NCBI RefSeq assembly: GCF_007860125.1
Contig: NZ_SJPW01000001.1
Location: 954,104 to 1,018,103, forward strand
Source of the DNA: Rubripirellula tenax
GTDB lineage: Bacteria; Planctomycetota; Planctomycetia; Pirellulales; Pirellulaceae
DNA length: 64,000 nucleotides
Direction: 5' to 3'
The notes beneath the pieces were generated by a model. It worked only from the letters and a program-made list of their open reading frames with translations. It did no database searches and was not told the DNA's origin. Of this stretch, positions 57,479 to 64,000 are shown piece after piece; the stretch's first letter is position 1; each line of letters opens with the position of its first letter. The position numbers were made by a program, and so were the translations under genes.

Positions 57479-58492
57479 CTATGCACCCATCTTCGTCGTG
57501 ACTTCAAAGCCCATGTCCGCGATCATGTCGTAATCGGATTGAGGGGCCTGTCCCTTGGTCGTCAAATAGTCGCCCACGAACAGGCTGTTGGCCACGTAAA
57601 GTCCCATCGGCTGCATCGATCGCAAGTGGATTTCGCGACCACCGGAAATACGCAGTTCTCGCGTTGGGTTCACGAAACGGAACATCGCAAGCGCTCGCAA
57701 GCAATCGTTGGGCGACAAGTCCGCATTGCCTTGCATCGGCGTTCCCTCGATCGCGTTCAAGAAATTCAGCGGAATCGACTGCACGCCAAGTTCTTGCAGA
57801 TCAAACGCCATCGAGACGACGTCCTCGTGCTTCTCGCCCATGCCAATGATGCCGCCGCTGCACATCTCCATGCCCGCATCGCGGACGTGACGCAGCGTTT
57901 GCACGCGATCGGCGTAAGTGTGCGTCGTACAGATTTCGGCGTAATGATCTTCGCTGGTGTTCAGGTTGTGATTCACGCGATCGACGCCGCACGCTTTCAA
58001 GCGATCCGCTTGCTCTCGCGATAGCAGACCCAAGCAGGCGCAGATGTCGAGTCCGTACTTCTGTTTGATTTCCGGCACGATCGTTTCGACGGCACTCATT
58101 TCTCGCTCGTTCGGACCGCGAGCCGAGATGACCAAGCAATACGTTTTCGCGCCACGTTCTGAAGCGATCCGGGCAGCGTCGAGCAGGTCATCCCGTTTTA
58201 GGATGTTGTGTTTGGGAACGGGCGCGGTCGAGATTTTCGATTGGCTGCAATAGTGACAATCCTCGGGACACAGGCCGCTCTTGGCGCTCATCAAGAAGTA
58301 AAGCTGCACCGTGCGGCCGAAATACTTTTGGCGGATTCGGAACCCGGCGGCCAAAAGAGCCAGCACGTCGGTGTCGGGTGCTCGCAGGATCGCCAGTGCA
58401 TTTTCACGGCTGATTGGCTCGCCGGCCAAGACTTGCTCGGCCCATTGATCGTATGGATTACCGATTTCGGGTTTGGTTTCGACGTTCAGCAT
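57479..58492 (-). CDS. bioB: Biotin synthase BioB
   Basis: 337 residues, the normal length. A radical SAM enzyme that inserts sulfur into dethiobiotin. The cluster motif CPEDCHYC is present (Cx3Cx2C), with YNHNLNTS-like NHNLNTSEDHY, and SGGIIGMGE after it. No other biotin genes are adjacent. Confidence 0.96.
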   Translation of the reverse strand: MLNVETKPEIGNPYDQWAEQVLAGEPISRENALAILRAPDTDVLALLAAGFRIRQKYFGRTVQLYFLMSAKSGLCPEDCHYCSQSKISTAPVPKHNILKRDDLLDAARIASERGAKTYCLVISARGPNEREMSAVETIVPEIKQKYGLDICACLGLLSREQADRLKACGVDRVNHNLNTSEDHYAEICTTHTYADRVQTLRHVRDAGMEMCSGGIIGMGEKHEDVVSMAFDLQELGVQSIPLNFLNAIEGTPMQGNADLSPNDCLRALAMFRFVNPTRELRISGGREIHLRSMQPMGLYVANSLFVGDYLTTKGQAPQSDYDMIADMGFEVTTKMGA

Positions 58493-58640
58493 CGCGCCAG
58501 GTTACCTTGGTGGGTGAGTTGCGATCGGGGGAAGGATCGGCCACTATGGTGCCGCCCAACACGGCCGGAGACAAGTCGGCACAGCCTTTTCTCACTTATT
58601 CATCGAACGTTTGTCGCAGAAGCCTTAAAATCAGTCCGCC

Positions 58641-59171
58641 ATGCACCCCATTTTCCTCCGCATCGGATCGCTCGCCGAGATCCACGCCGCGACGGCAACC
58701 ATGCCGCTGGAGCGGGGGCGTCGCGTGATCGCCCGGACGGGTCGAGGAATCGAATTGGGCGAAGTGATCGGCCCGTGCCGCGACCCAAACGCGTCCGTCA
58801 AATCGCAAGTCACGGTCGTTCGAGGGACCACCGACGAGGACGAATTGCTGATCCGTCGCCTGAATCGGCACAAACGCGAAGCAATTCAGTTATGCCGAAC
58901 GGCTTTGGCCGAAGCCGGATCCAAGGCATGCCTCTTGGATATCGACCAGATCTTTGACGGCGGGACCCTGCTGATGCATTTTCTTGGCCCGGCCGATGAT
59001 ATCGCCACGTCGATCACGCAAGAGATCGCGAAGAAGTACGAGTCCATCGTCCGCAGTCGCCACTTCGCCAAATTAATGCAGGACGGTTGCGGCCCCGACT
59101 GCGGCACCGCCGAAGGTGGCGGTTGCGGCACCAGTTGCAGCGGGTGCGCCGTCGCCGCGGCTTGCAAGTAA
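58641..59171 (+). CDS. PSP1-domain protein with Cys-rich tail
   Basis: 176 residues. The PSP1 C-terminal domain (as in Bacillus YaaT) is visible as RGIELGEVIGPC and LLDIDQIFDGGTLLMHFLGP. Family members work in DNA replication/sporulation control and RNA-processing complexes. The tail holds seven cysteines in 27 residues (GCGPDCGTAEGGGCG, then TSCSGCAVAAACK), which could bind iron-sulfur or zinc. YaaT itself carries iron-sulfur clusters as part of a RicAFT complex. The partners RicA and RicF were not seen here. Confidence 0.8.
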   Translation: MHPIFLRIGSLAEIHAATATMPLERGRRVIARTGRGIELGEVIGPCRDPNASVKSQVTVVRGTTDEDELLIRRLNRHKREAIQLCRTALAEAGSKACLLDIDQIFDGGTLLMHFLGPADDIATSITQEIAKKYESIVRSRHFAKLMQDGCGPDCGTAEGGGCGTSCSGCAVAAACK

Positions 59172-59179
59172 GGGTTCGG

Positions 59180-59698
59180 CTACGAGGGTGTCGTCGACTG
59201 GTTTCGGTACGCGTTGGCCGCCGCCACGTAGTGGTCGGCCGCGTGTTTGGCCCGAGCGATGTTCGCGGGTGTCAGTTCGCGGATCACCTTTGCCGGTACA
59301 CCGACCGCCAAGTGACCGGGTGGGATTTCCATGCCTTCGGTCACGACCGCGCCCGCGCCGACGATCGCACCCGCACCGACTTTGGCACCGTTTAGAACAA
59401 CGGCGCGGATCCCGATCATCGCTCCGTCGCCAATTGTGGCGCCGTGGACCACCGCTGCGTGCCCGATCGTGACGTCGTCACCGATCACGCACGGATATTC
59501 AGGGTCGGCGTGCAAGACGCACAAGTCTTGCACATTAGACCGTTCACCGATGACGACACTTTCGGTATCGCCGCGAACAACCGCACCGAACCAAATGCTT
59601 GCACCGGAGCCCGCCGTCACGTCGCCGATCACTGTCGCGTTCTTAGCAATGAAAACGGATTTGTGTACCCGTTCAGGATGAAACGTCGCGTCGATCAC
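59180..59698 (-). CDS. Gamma-class carbonic anhydrase-like protein
   Basis: 172 residues of left-handed beta-helix hexapeptide repeats (ATVIGDVTAGSGASIWFG, VTIGHAAVVHGATIGDG). The three zinc-ligand His positions are present: VLHADP, IGHAAV and VVHGAT. Proteins of this class hydrate CO2 or are inactive relatives (YrdA/PaaY type). The GTG start overlaps the stop of the TOPRIM gene (GTGA), so the two are translationally coupled. Confidence 0.9.
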   Translation of the reverse strand: MIDATFHPERVHKSVFIAKNATVIGDVTAGSGASIWFGAVVRGDTESVVIGERSNVQDLCVLHADPEYPCVIGDDVTIGHAAVVHGATIGDGAMIGIRAVVLNGAKVGAGAIVGAGAVVTEGMEIPPGHLAVGVPAKVIRELTPANIARAKHAADHYVAAANAYRNQSTTPS

Positions 59699-60351
59699 TG
59701 TAGACCTCCACAGAACATTCGTATTGCCGCTTCGGCATCGTCGGCCGCCAACGACTGGATCGTGCGGGTTGCCGGGTCGATGCAGGTCGTCACGAGCGCC
59801 GATTCGTTCATGCTGGCCAATCCCCGATAGCGTTGGCTGGTGTAACGCACGCCCTTTGCGTCAAGCGCGTCGCGGATCTTACCGTAGTGGTCTTCGTTGT
59901 AGGCGTGCAAGCGATCGTCAGTATCCGGTGAAGTGATCTCGTACAGCGGTGGTCGGGCGACCCAGATCCGGCCGTCGTCCAAGATGGGGCGCATGAATCG
60001 ATAAAAGAACATCGACAGCAGCGCGCCACAATGGATGCCGTCGGCGTCGGGATCGAACAGCATGATGATTCGGTCGTATCGCAGTTTCGTTGGATCGAGT
60101 GTGTCATCCCAGCCCGCGCCGATCGAAGATGTCACGGCCGTGTACCACGGATTGCGAGCGACGGCTGACTTGCGCGCCTTTACCGCGTTCAGCGGCTTGC
60201 CTTGCATTGGCAGCACTGCTTGCGTTTCCGAGTCTCGGGCGCGAACGACCGATTTCGATGCCGAATCACCTTCGACAATGAACAGCTCGGCACCCGAACC
60301 GACACCGCTGGCGCGACATTCGTGCAGCTTGGTCGGAACGATGCGAAACAT
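59695..60351 (-). CDS. Stand-alone GyrB/ParE-type TOPRIM protein
   Basis: 218 residues that align with only the TOPRIM part of a type IIA topoisomerase B subunit. It opens at the transducer-TOPRIM junction (PTKLHECR; GyrB has KLADC). The catalytic Glu sits in LFIVEGDSASKS and the metal-binding Asp residues in MLFDPDADGIH (GyrB DADVDG). LPMQGKPLNAVKA, RPPLYEI, QRYRGLASMN and DPATRTIQS also match. The GHKL ATPase, the transducer and the final GyrB tail are absent. The 120 bases upstream hold no remnant of them. The gene is translationally coupled to a gamma carbonic anhydrase. Role unknown. Confidence 0.88.
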   Translation of the reverse strand: MFRIVPTKLHECRASGVGSGAELFIVEGDSASKSVVRARDSETQAVLPMQGKPLNAVKARKSAVARNPWYTAVTSSIGAGWDDTLDPTKLRYDRIIMLFDPDADGIHCGALLSMFFYRFMRPILDDGRIWVARPPLYEITSPDTDDRLHAYNEDHYGKIRDALDAKGVRYTSQRYRGLASMNESALVTTCIDPATRTIQSLAADDAEAAIRMFCGGLQ

Positions 60352-60471
60352 GGTCTTCTCGGTTGTTTTTCAGTCGGCAGTCAAAACAGCTTTGAGCGAT
60401 CCTACCGCGCTGGGCTATACTTCTCTATCCTTCGACCGCTGCGGTTCTTGTCTCCTTGATTGCTGGTTCTA

Positions 60472-61065
60472 GTGAACGCACCCGACGCCCCCGAAACGCG
60501 ATTGAGTCTGCTGTTTCGCGTCGGTGACGGCGACGACCAGGCGGCTTGGGACGAGTTTGTTCAGATTTACCATCCGGTGATTTACCGAACCGCCCGATAC
60601 AAAGGCTTGCAAGACGCCGACGCGATGGATGTCGCCCAAACAGTGCTGATGTCGGTTGGCCGGGCCCTGGCCAAGCGGCCGCACGATCCCTCGCGCGCTC
60701 GTTTTCGAACGTGGTTGAACACGGTGACTCGAAACGCTGCCATAAACGCGCTTCGCGGCAAGACGCTGGATCGGGGCACCGGCGACTCGGGCGTCCAAGC
60801 GATGTTAAACGCGGCCGAGGCCAAGCCGCTTGATGACGGCGACGTCTTGGAGCGTGAATACCAAAAAGAACTGTTCCGCACCGCCGCCCGCTTGGTCCAG
60901 CCGGAGTTTGCCGGCGACACGTGGCAAGCGTTTTGGCGAACCACCGTCGACGGCGAACCGATCGCCGATGTCGCCCTCGATTTGGGCAAGCAGCCCGGCA
61001 GTGTGTACGCGGCCCGAAGTCGGATCATTCGTCGATTGAAGCAGGAGATCGAGCGGTTGGGATGA
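60472..61065 (+). CDS. ECF-type sigma factor (planctomycete STK-linked)
   Basis: About 197 residues from GTG 60472. Sigma region 2 holds WDEFVQIYHPVIYRTARYKG and DVAQTVLMSVGRAL. Region 4 holds PIADVALDLGKQPGSVYAARSRIIRRLK, with a helix-turn-helix pattern. It precedes a Ser/Thr kinase gene by 61 bases, a common planctomycete arrangement. No typical anti-sigma factor gene is present, but the kinase itself has an anti-sigma-type zinc motif at its N-terminus. The start is uncertain; an in-frame TTG at 60460 gives four more residues. Confidence 0.9.
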   Translation: MNAPDAPETRLSLLFRVGDGDDQAAWDEFVQIYHPVIYRTARYKGLQDADAMDVAQTVLMSVGRALAKRPHDPSRARFRTWLNTVTRNAAINALRGKTLDRGTGDSGVQAMLNAAEAKPLDDGDVLEREYQKELFRTAARLVQPEFAGDTWQAFWRTTVDGEPIADVALDLGKQPGSVYAARSRIIRRLKQEIERLG

Positions 61066-61126
61066 TTCGTCGTGAATCTCCACACGCGGTGCTGTCAGAA
61101 TCCGGCGGCTCGGTTGTAGAACGTCT

Positions 61127-62740
61127 ATGGAAAATTTTACCGCCCAAAACTCTCCGTGCGACTCCGATCGCATCGACCGGTATTTGTCCGGCGAGTGTGA
61201 CCGAGGGGAATCCGGAGAATTCGAACGCCATTTGGACGAATGCGATGAATGCCGACAAATCATTGAACGTCGCGCGGCGGAGGAATCGTTTTGGCGATCG
61301 GTGTCCGAGAATTTGGACACGCGTCGTGATATCGGCTCGCACGCGTTGATGTTGGATGGTTCAGCATCGCCGTCGGTTTCACAATCGATGGATGATTCCG
61401 TGAACCAACGGTACCTGGAACAATGGCTCGAACCGGCGACGAACGACGATACAGTACCGGCGAATGGAAGTGATGTCCTCGGGCGATTGGGCAAATACTG
61501 GGTCACGGGCATCGTGGGCGTCGGTGGAATGGGATTGGTGCTCCGAGGCTACGATCCGCTGGCGCAACGCAGTATCGCCGTCAAAACGCTTCGCCAGCAT
61601 TTGATCGTCAACCCCGAATCATCGCAACGATTTTTGCGAGAGGCGAAGAACGCGGCGTCGATTCGCCACCCGGGTGTGATTCCCATTTATGACGTCGGTA
61701 CTTGGCGCGACGTGCCGTTCCTGGTCATGCCGTTGATCGAAGAAGGGTCGCTAAGGACGTATGCGATCGAGCGAGAATTTTCTGTGGAAGACATCACCGG
61801 CGTCGCGCGCCAGATCGCTGCCGCGCTAGCCGCCGCGCACGATAAACAATTGGTTCACCGTGACCTGAAGCCGTCAAATATTCTGTTGCTCGGCGGAATC
61901 GAACAAGTCGTTTTGGCCGATTTTGGTTTGGCTCGCGCGATGGATGACGAATCGTTGACCGTATCGGGAACGTTGGCGGGCACGCCGGAATTCATGTCGC
62001 CTGAACAAGCTCGCGGTGACGCGGTCGACGGACGCAGCGATTTGTTCAGCCTTGGCAGTTTGGTCCATTGGATGGCCACCGGTCGAACTCCCTTTGCGGC
62101 CGAGTCTTCGTTCGCGGTCCTGTCTAAGATCGTTCACGACGACCACGCGCCGATCCGAAACGTTCGTCCTGAGTTGCCGCCTTGGATCGATCGCTTGGCG
62201 ACACGGTTGTTGGAAAAAGATCGTGAGCGTCGACCCGAAAACGCCGGCATCGTTCTGCGATGGATCGAACAGGCGGCCGACCATGATCGCGACCCACAGC
62301 GGCACCGACTGCCCAACGCATTGTCGACGGCGACGGAGCCACGCTTCCTGCGCGGGAAAGCGATGGTGGGCACAACGATGGGGATCATTGCACTGTTGCT
62401 TTGCGGAGCGATCGGTGCTTGGATGATGCCTCGTCATTCGATCATGGACGGTAGCGAACCCACGGAATTCAAACCCACCGTCGTTTCCGCGGCCCCGCTA
62501 GATGACTTGGATCGAGTCAACTTGATTGCCGATTTACGCGATGGCAAGCGGGTGCCACAGTGGTTGCACCGACTGGTGCCGTTGCCGGCCAGCGAAATTC
62601 CTAGTGAAGCGATCGAGGTGATCGCTGCGTTGGTATCCGGCGATCGTTCCGCATCGCTGTCTCCGAGTGCAATGGATGCGGCCAACGAAATTTTAAACAA
62701 AAATCCCTTCGAAGAAACCGTCGAATTGGAAGGCCGATGA
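61127..62740 (+). CDS. Ser/Thr protein kinase with zinc-binding anti-sigma-like N-terminus
   Basis: 537 residues. The N-terminus has an H-x3-C-x2-C motif (HLDECDEC, His35/Cys39/Cys42), as in zinc-binding anti-sigma domains. The kinase domain has GVGGMGLVLRGYD, IAVKTLRQH, VHRDLKPSNILLL (around 244-256), ADFGLA and AGTPEFMSPEQARGD. One membrane helix follows (MVGTTMGIIALLLCGAIGAWM), then a short outer tail. It likely controls the neighbouring ECF sigma factor by direct binding or phosphorylation. Its stop overlaps the next gene (ATGA). Confidence 0.92.
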   Translation: MENFTAQNSPCDSDRIDRYLSGECDRGESGEFERHLDECDECRQIIERRAAEESFWRSVSENLDTRRDIGSHALMLDGSASPSVSQSMDDSVNQRYLEQWLEPATNDDTVPANGSDVLGRLGKYWVTGIVGVGGMGLVLRGYDPLAQRSIAVKTLRQHLIVNPESSQRFLREAKNAASIRHPGVIPIYDVGTWRDVPFLVMPLIEEGSLRTYAIEREFSVEDITGVARQIAAALAAAHDKQLVHRDLKPSNILLLGGIEQVVLADFGLARAMDDESLTVSGTLAGTPEFMSPEQARGDAVDGRSDLFSLGSLVHWMATGRTPFAAESSFAVLSKIVHDDHAPIRNVRPELPPWIDRLATRLLEKDRERRPENAGIVLRWIEQAADHDRDPQRHRLPNALSTATEPRFLRGKAMVGTTMGIIALLLCGAIGAWMMPRHSIMDGSEPTEFKPTVVSAAPLDDLDRVNLIADLRDGKRVPQWLHRLVPLPASEIPSEAIEVIAALVSGDRSASLSPSAMDAANEILNKNPFEETVELEGR

Positions 62741-64000
62741 AAACCTTGCTCCTGTGTCTGTCAATGATGTTATTCGGTTGTGTCACAACGTCTCCTCCGG
62801 TGATGTCCCAAGAGGCGTCCCTACGTTCGTGGACCGATATCACGGGGCGATTCAAAATCAACGGCCGGTTGATCGAAGTCCGTGATGGCGATGTCTTTCT
62901 GCAAGACTCGGCGGGAAAGACGATCAAGATCGCGGTGTCGCGTTTGAGCGTCGACGACCAGAAGTATCTCGAAGCAGGGGACAACCCGTTTCAGATGGTC
63001 GACGATGGCGAAGCCGTTGATTCGCCGACGGATAAACGAGCGGAATCCGGTTCAAGTCTGGGCACTTGGTCGTCGATTCGGAAAACCCGTTGGGATCGGG
63101 CTCGAGACATCGTGACGCTTGCGGCAACTCGTTGGAATCCGCCCGTGATTGACGCGGACCTAAGTTACATCCCCGTCCGAGCACCGCTGACTAAGAAGGC
63201 GAGCTTTCACGAGAAGTCGCACCCGATCGTGGTCAATGTCGCGATCGGCCGCGCGGTCATCGGTTACACAACGACGTTCGCGGTTCCGAAACCGCAAACG
63301 CGTTTATCGTTGATCGATTTGAAAACCGGTCGCAGCGTCCATTCGGATACCGTCGAAGCCGACATGCGTCCGATCGCGTTGTTGGACGACGGAACATCGA
63401 TTGTCATGGCGGGCAACGCAAACGCTCGAGGAGAATTCGAAAAGAAAGACTCGATGGAAGTTTGGCAATTGGCCAACAAGCAACTCAAACGCTCTGGATC
63501 GTGGACTCCCTACCCAGATGATGATACTTCGTACAGTCGGAAAGCCGACGGTGAAATCAAATCGGGCGGCACTATCGATGCAGACTTGATATATACCGTG
63601 ACCACGAAGGGCCACGTGGCGGTCTGGCGGATCGAGACGCAGTCGCCGGTGTGGCATGGTCGACTTCATTCCCAGTTTTTCGACATCGCACTCTCGACCG
63701 ACCGGAAATTGATGGCGATCGTTGACAATGAAGTTGTGACCGTACTTGATCCGGTGACGGGCCGCTTGATGGGCCAGCAGGTGATGCCCGAGGGCAGTCG
63801 TGTGTCTTGGCCGCGGATCGCGTTCACGCCGAACGGGAAACAGGTGATCGTCAGCTCGGGAAGTCGGCTAATGCGACTGGATCTGGCCCGCGGCGATTGG
63901 ATCGGACAGGTGGATTTGGATCGCGCGATTTCACTCAATCAGGAGTTCGCGGTGCCAGCGTCCGACTTTGTGCTGACCGACAATCGGATGCTGTTCCACA
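62737..64000 (+). CDS. SHD1-domain exported protein (3' end cut by window)
   Basis: The frame stays open from the ATG at 62737 to the window end (421 codons). A lipoprotein or signal-peptide-like start (LLLCLSMMLFGC) is followed by an SHD1 domain: WTDITGRFKINGRLIEVRDG, then VFLQDSAGKTIKIAVSRLSV and DDQKYLE. A longer region after residue 150 has short beta-strand motifs like WD40/beta-propeller repeats (LIDLKTGRSVH, MAIVDNEVVTVLDPVTGRLM). It is coupled to the kinase gene (ATGA). Likely an output or substrate protein of the sigma/kinase unit; the actual role is unknown. Confidence 0.82.
   Translation, partial: MKTLLLCLSMMLFGCVTTSPPVMSQEASLRSWTDITGRFKINGRLIEVRDGDVFLQDSAGKTIKIAVSRLSVDDQKYLEAGDNPFQMVDDGEAVDSPTDKRAESGSSLGTWSSIRKTRWDRARDIVTLAATRWNPPVIDADLSYIPVRAPLTKKASFHEKSHPIVVNVAIGRAVIGYTTTFAVPKPQTRLSLIDLKTGRSVHSDTVEADMRPIALLDDGTSIVMAGNANARGEFEKKDSMEVWQLANKQLKRSGSWTPYPDDDTSYSRKADGEIKSGGTIDADLIYTVTTKGHVAVWRIETQSPVWHGRLHSQFFDIALSTDRKLMAIVDNEVVTVLDPVTGRLMGQQVMPEGSRVSWPRIAFTPNGKQVIVSSGSRLMRLDLARGDWIGQVDLDRAISLNQEFAVPASDFVLTDNRMLFH

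Overview
The window reads as a chromosomal segment of a planctomycete, most likely Pirellulaceae (Rhodopirellula-like). The evidence is a set of lineage-typical families: a DUF1559 pilin-like protein, a PSCyt1/DUF1549/DUF1553 cytochrome-type protein paired with a DUF1501 protein, an ECF sigma factor next to a zinc-finger Ser/Thr kinase and an SHD1-domain protein, a GH172/DUF2961 protein, and two GroELs. No rRNA, tRNA, CRISPR array, IS element or prophage was recognised. Gene assignments rest on reading motifs by eye; no database search was run.

Layout. 1-5.1 kb: end of a SpoU RNA methyltransferase, then a tightly coupled MoxR / DUF58 / transglutaminase operon. 5.1-7.4 kb: PAS histidine kinase and REC-GGDEF diguanylate cyclase (minus strand). 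7.7-14.7 kb: an accessory-looking block with a secreted GH172 protein, a discoidin-like sensor kinase with a coupled NarL-type regulator, a DUF1559 protein and a 49-residue lipoprotein. Two near-identical TGTC-N12-GACA sites flank the kinase/regulator pair. 14.8-17.8 kb: FHA-GAF histidine kinase and a second MoxR. 17.9-20.8 kb: poly-gamma-glutamate synthesis operon (pgsB, pgsC and a third gamma-Glu-system protein) with two perfect palindromes before pgsB and a strong terminator. 21.2-26.2 kb: SbcD/SbcC (YhaO/YhaN)-like pair in which the nuclease has lost several metal-ligand motifs. 26.3-32.1 kb: minus-strand run (pseudo-receiver, sugar isomerase, an unassigned protein, flippase, DEAD-box helicase).

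32.4-34.6 kb: two coupled membrane proteins of unknown function. 34.6-37.3 kb: prs, a GlmU-like uridylyltransferase and an LpxL-like acyltransferase. 37.4-40.6 kb: secreted HEAT-repeat protein and a Tat-exported Gfo/Idh/MocA protein. 41.0-46.8 kb: chaperone cluster groEL1-groES-groEL2-dnaJ-grpE. 47.4-52.1 kb: gdhA, a zinc-ribbon membrane protein and a DinG-type helicase. 52.2-57.3 kb: PSCyt1/DUF1501 pair and an SSB-like DUF3127 protein. 57.5-60.4 kb: bioB, a PSP1 protein, gamma carbonic anhydrase and a stand-alone GyrB-type TOPRIM protein. 60.5-64 kb: ECF sigma, Ser/Thr kinase and an SHD1/beta-propeller-like protein cut by the window end.

Intergenic DNA carries several repeat classes. The most striking is a hairpin made of AGGNNNN heptads followed by CCTNNNN heptads, present twice in the chaperone cluster and once after the DUF3127 gene. 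There is also a dispersed repeat of about 56 bp in three copies between 52 and 57.5 kb, a perfect 24-bp inverted repeat before dnaJ, and a 98-bp terminal-inverted-repeat element.
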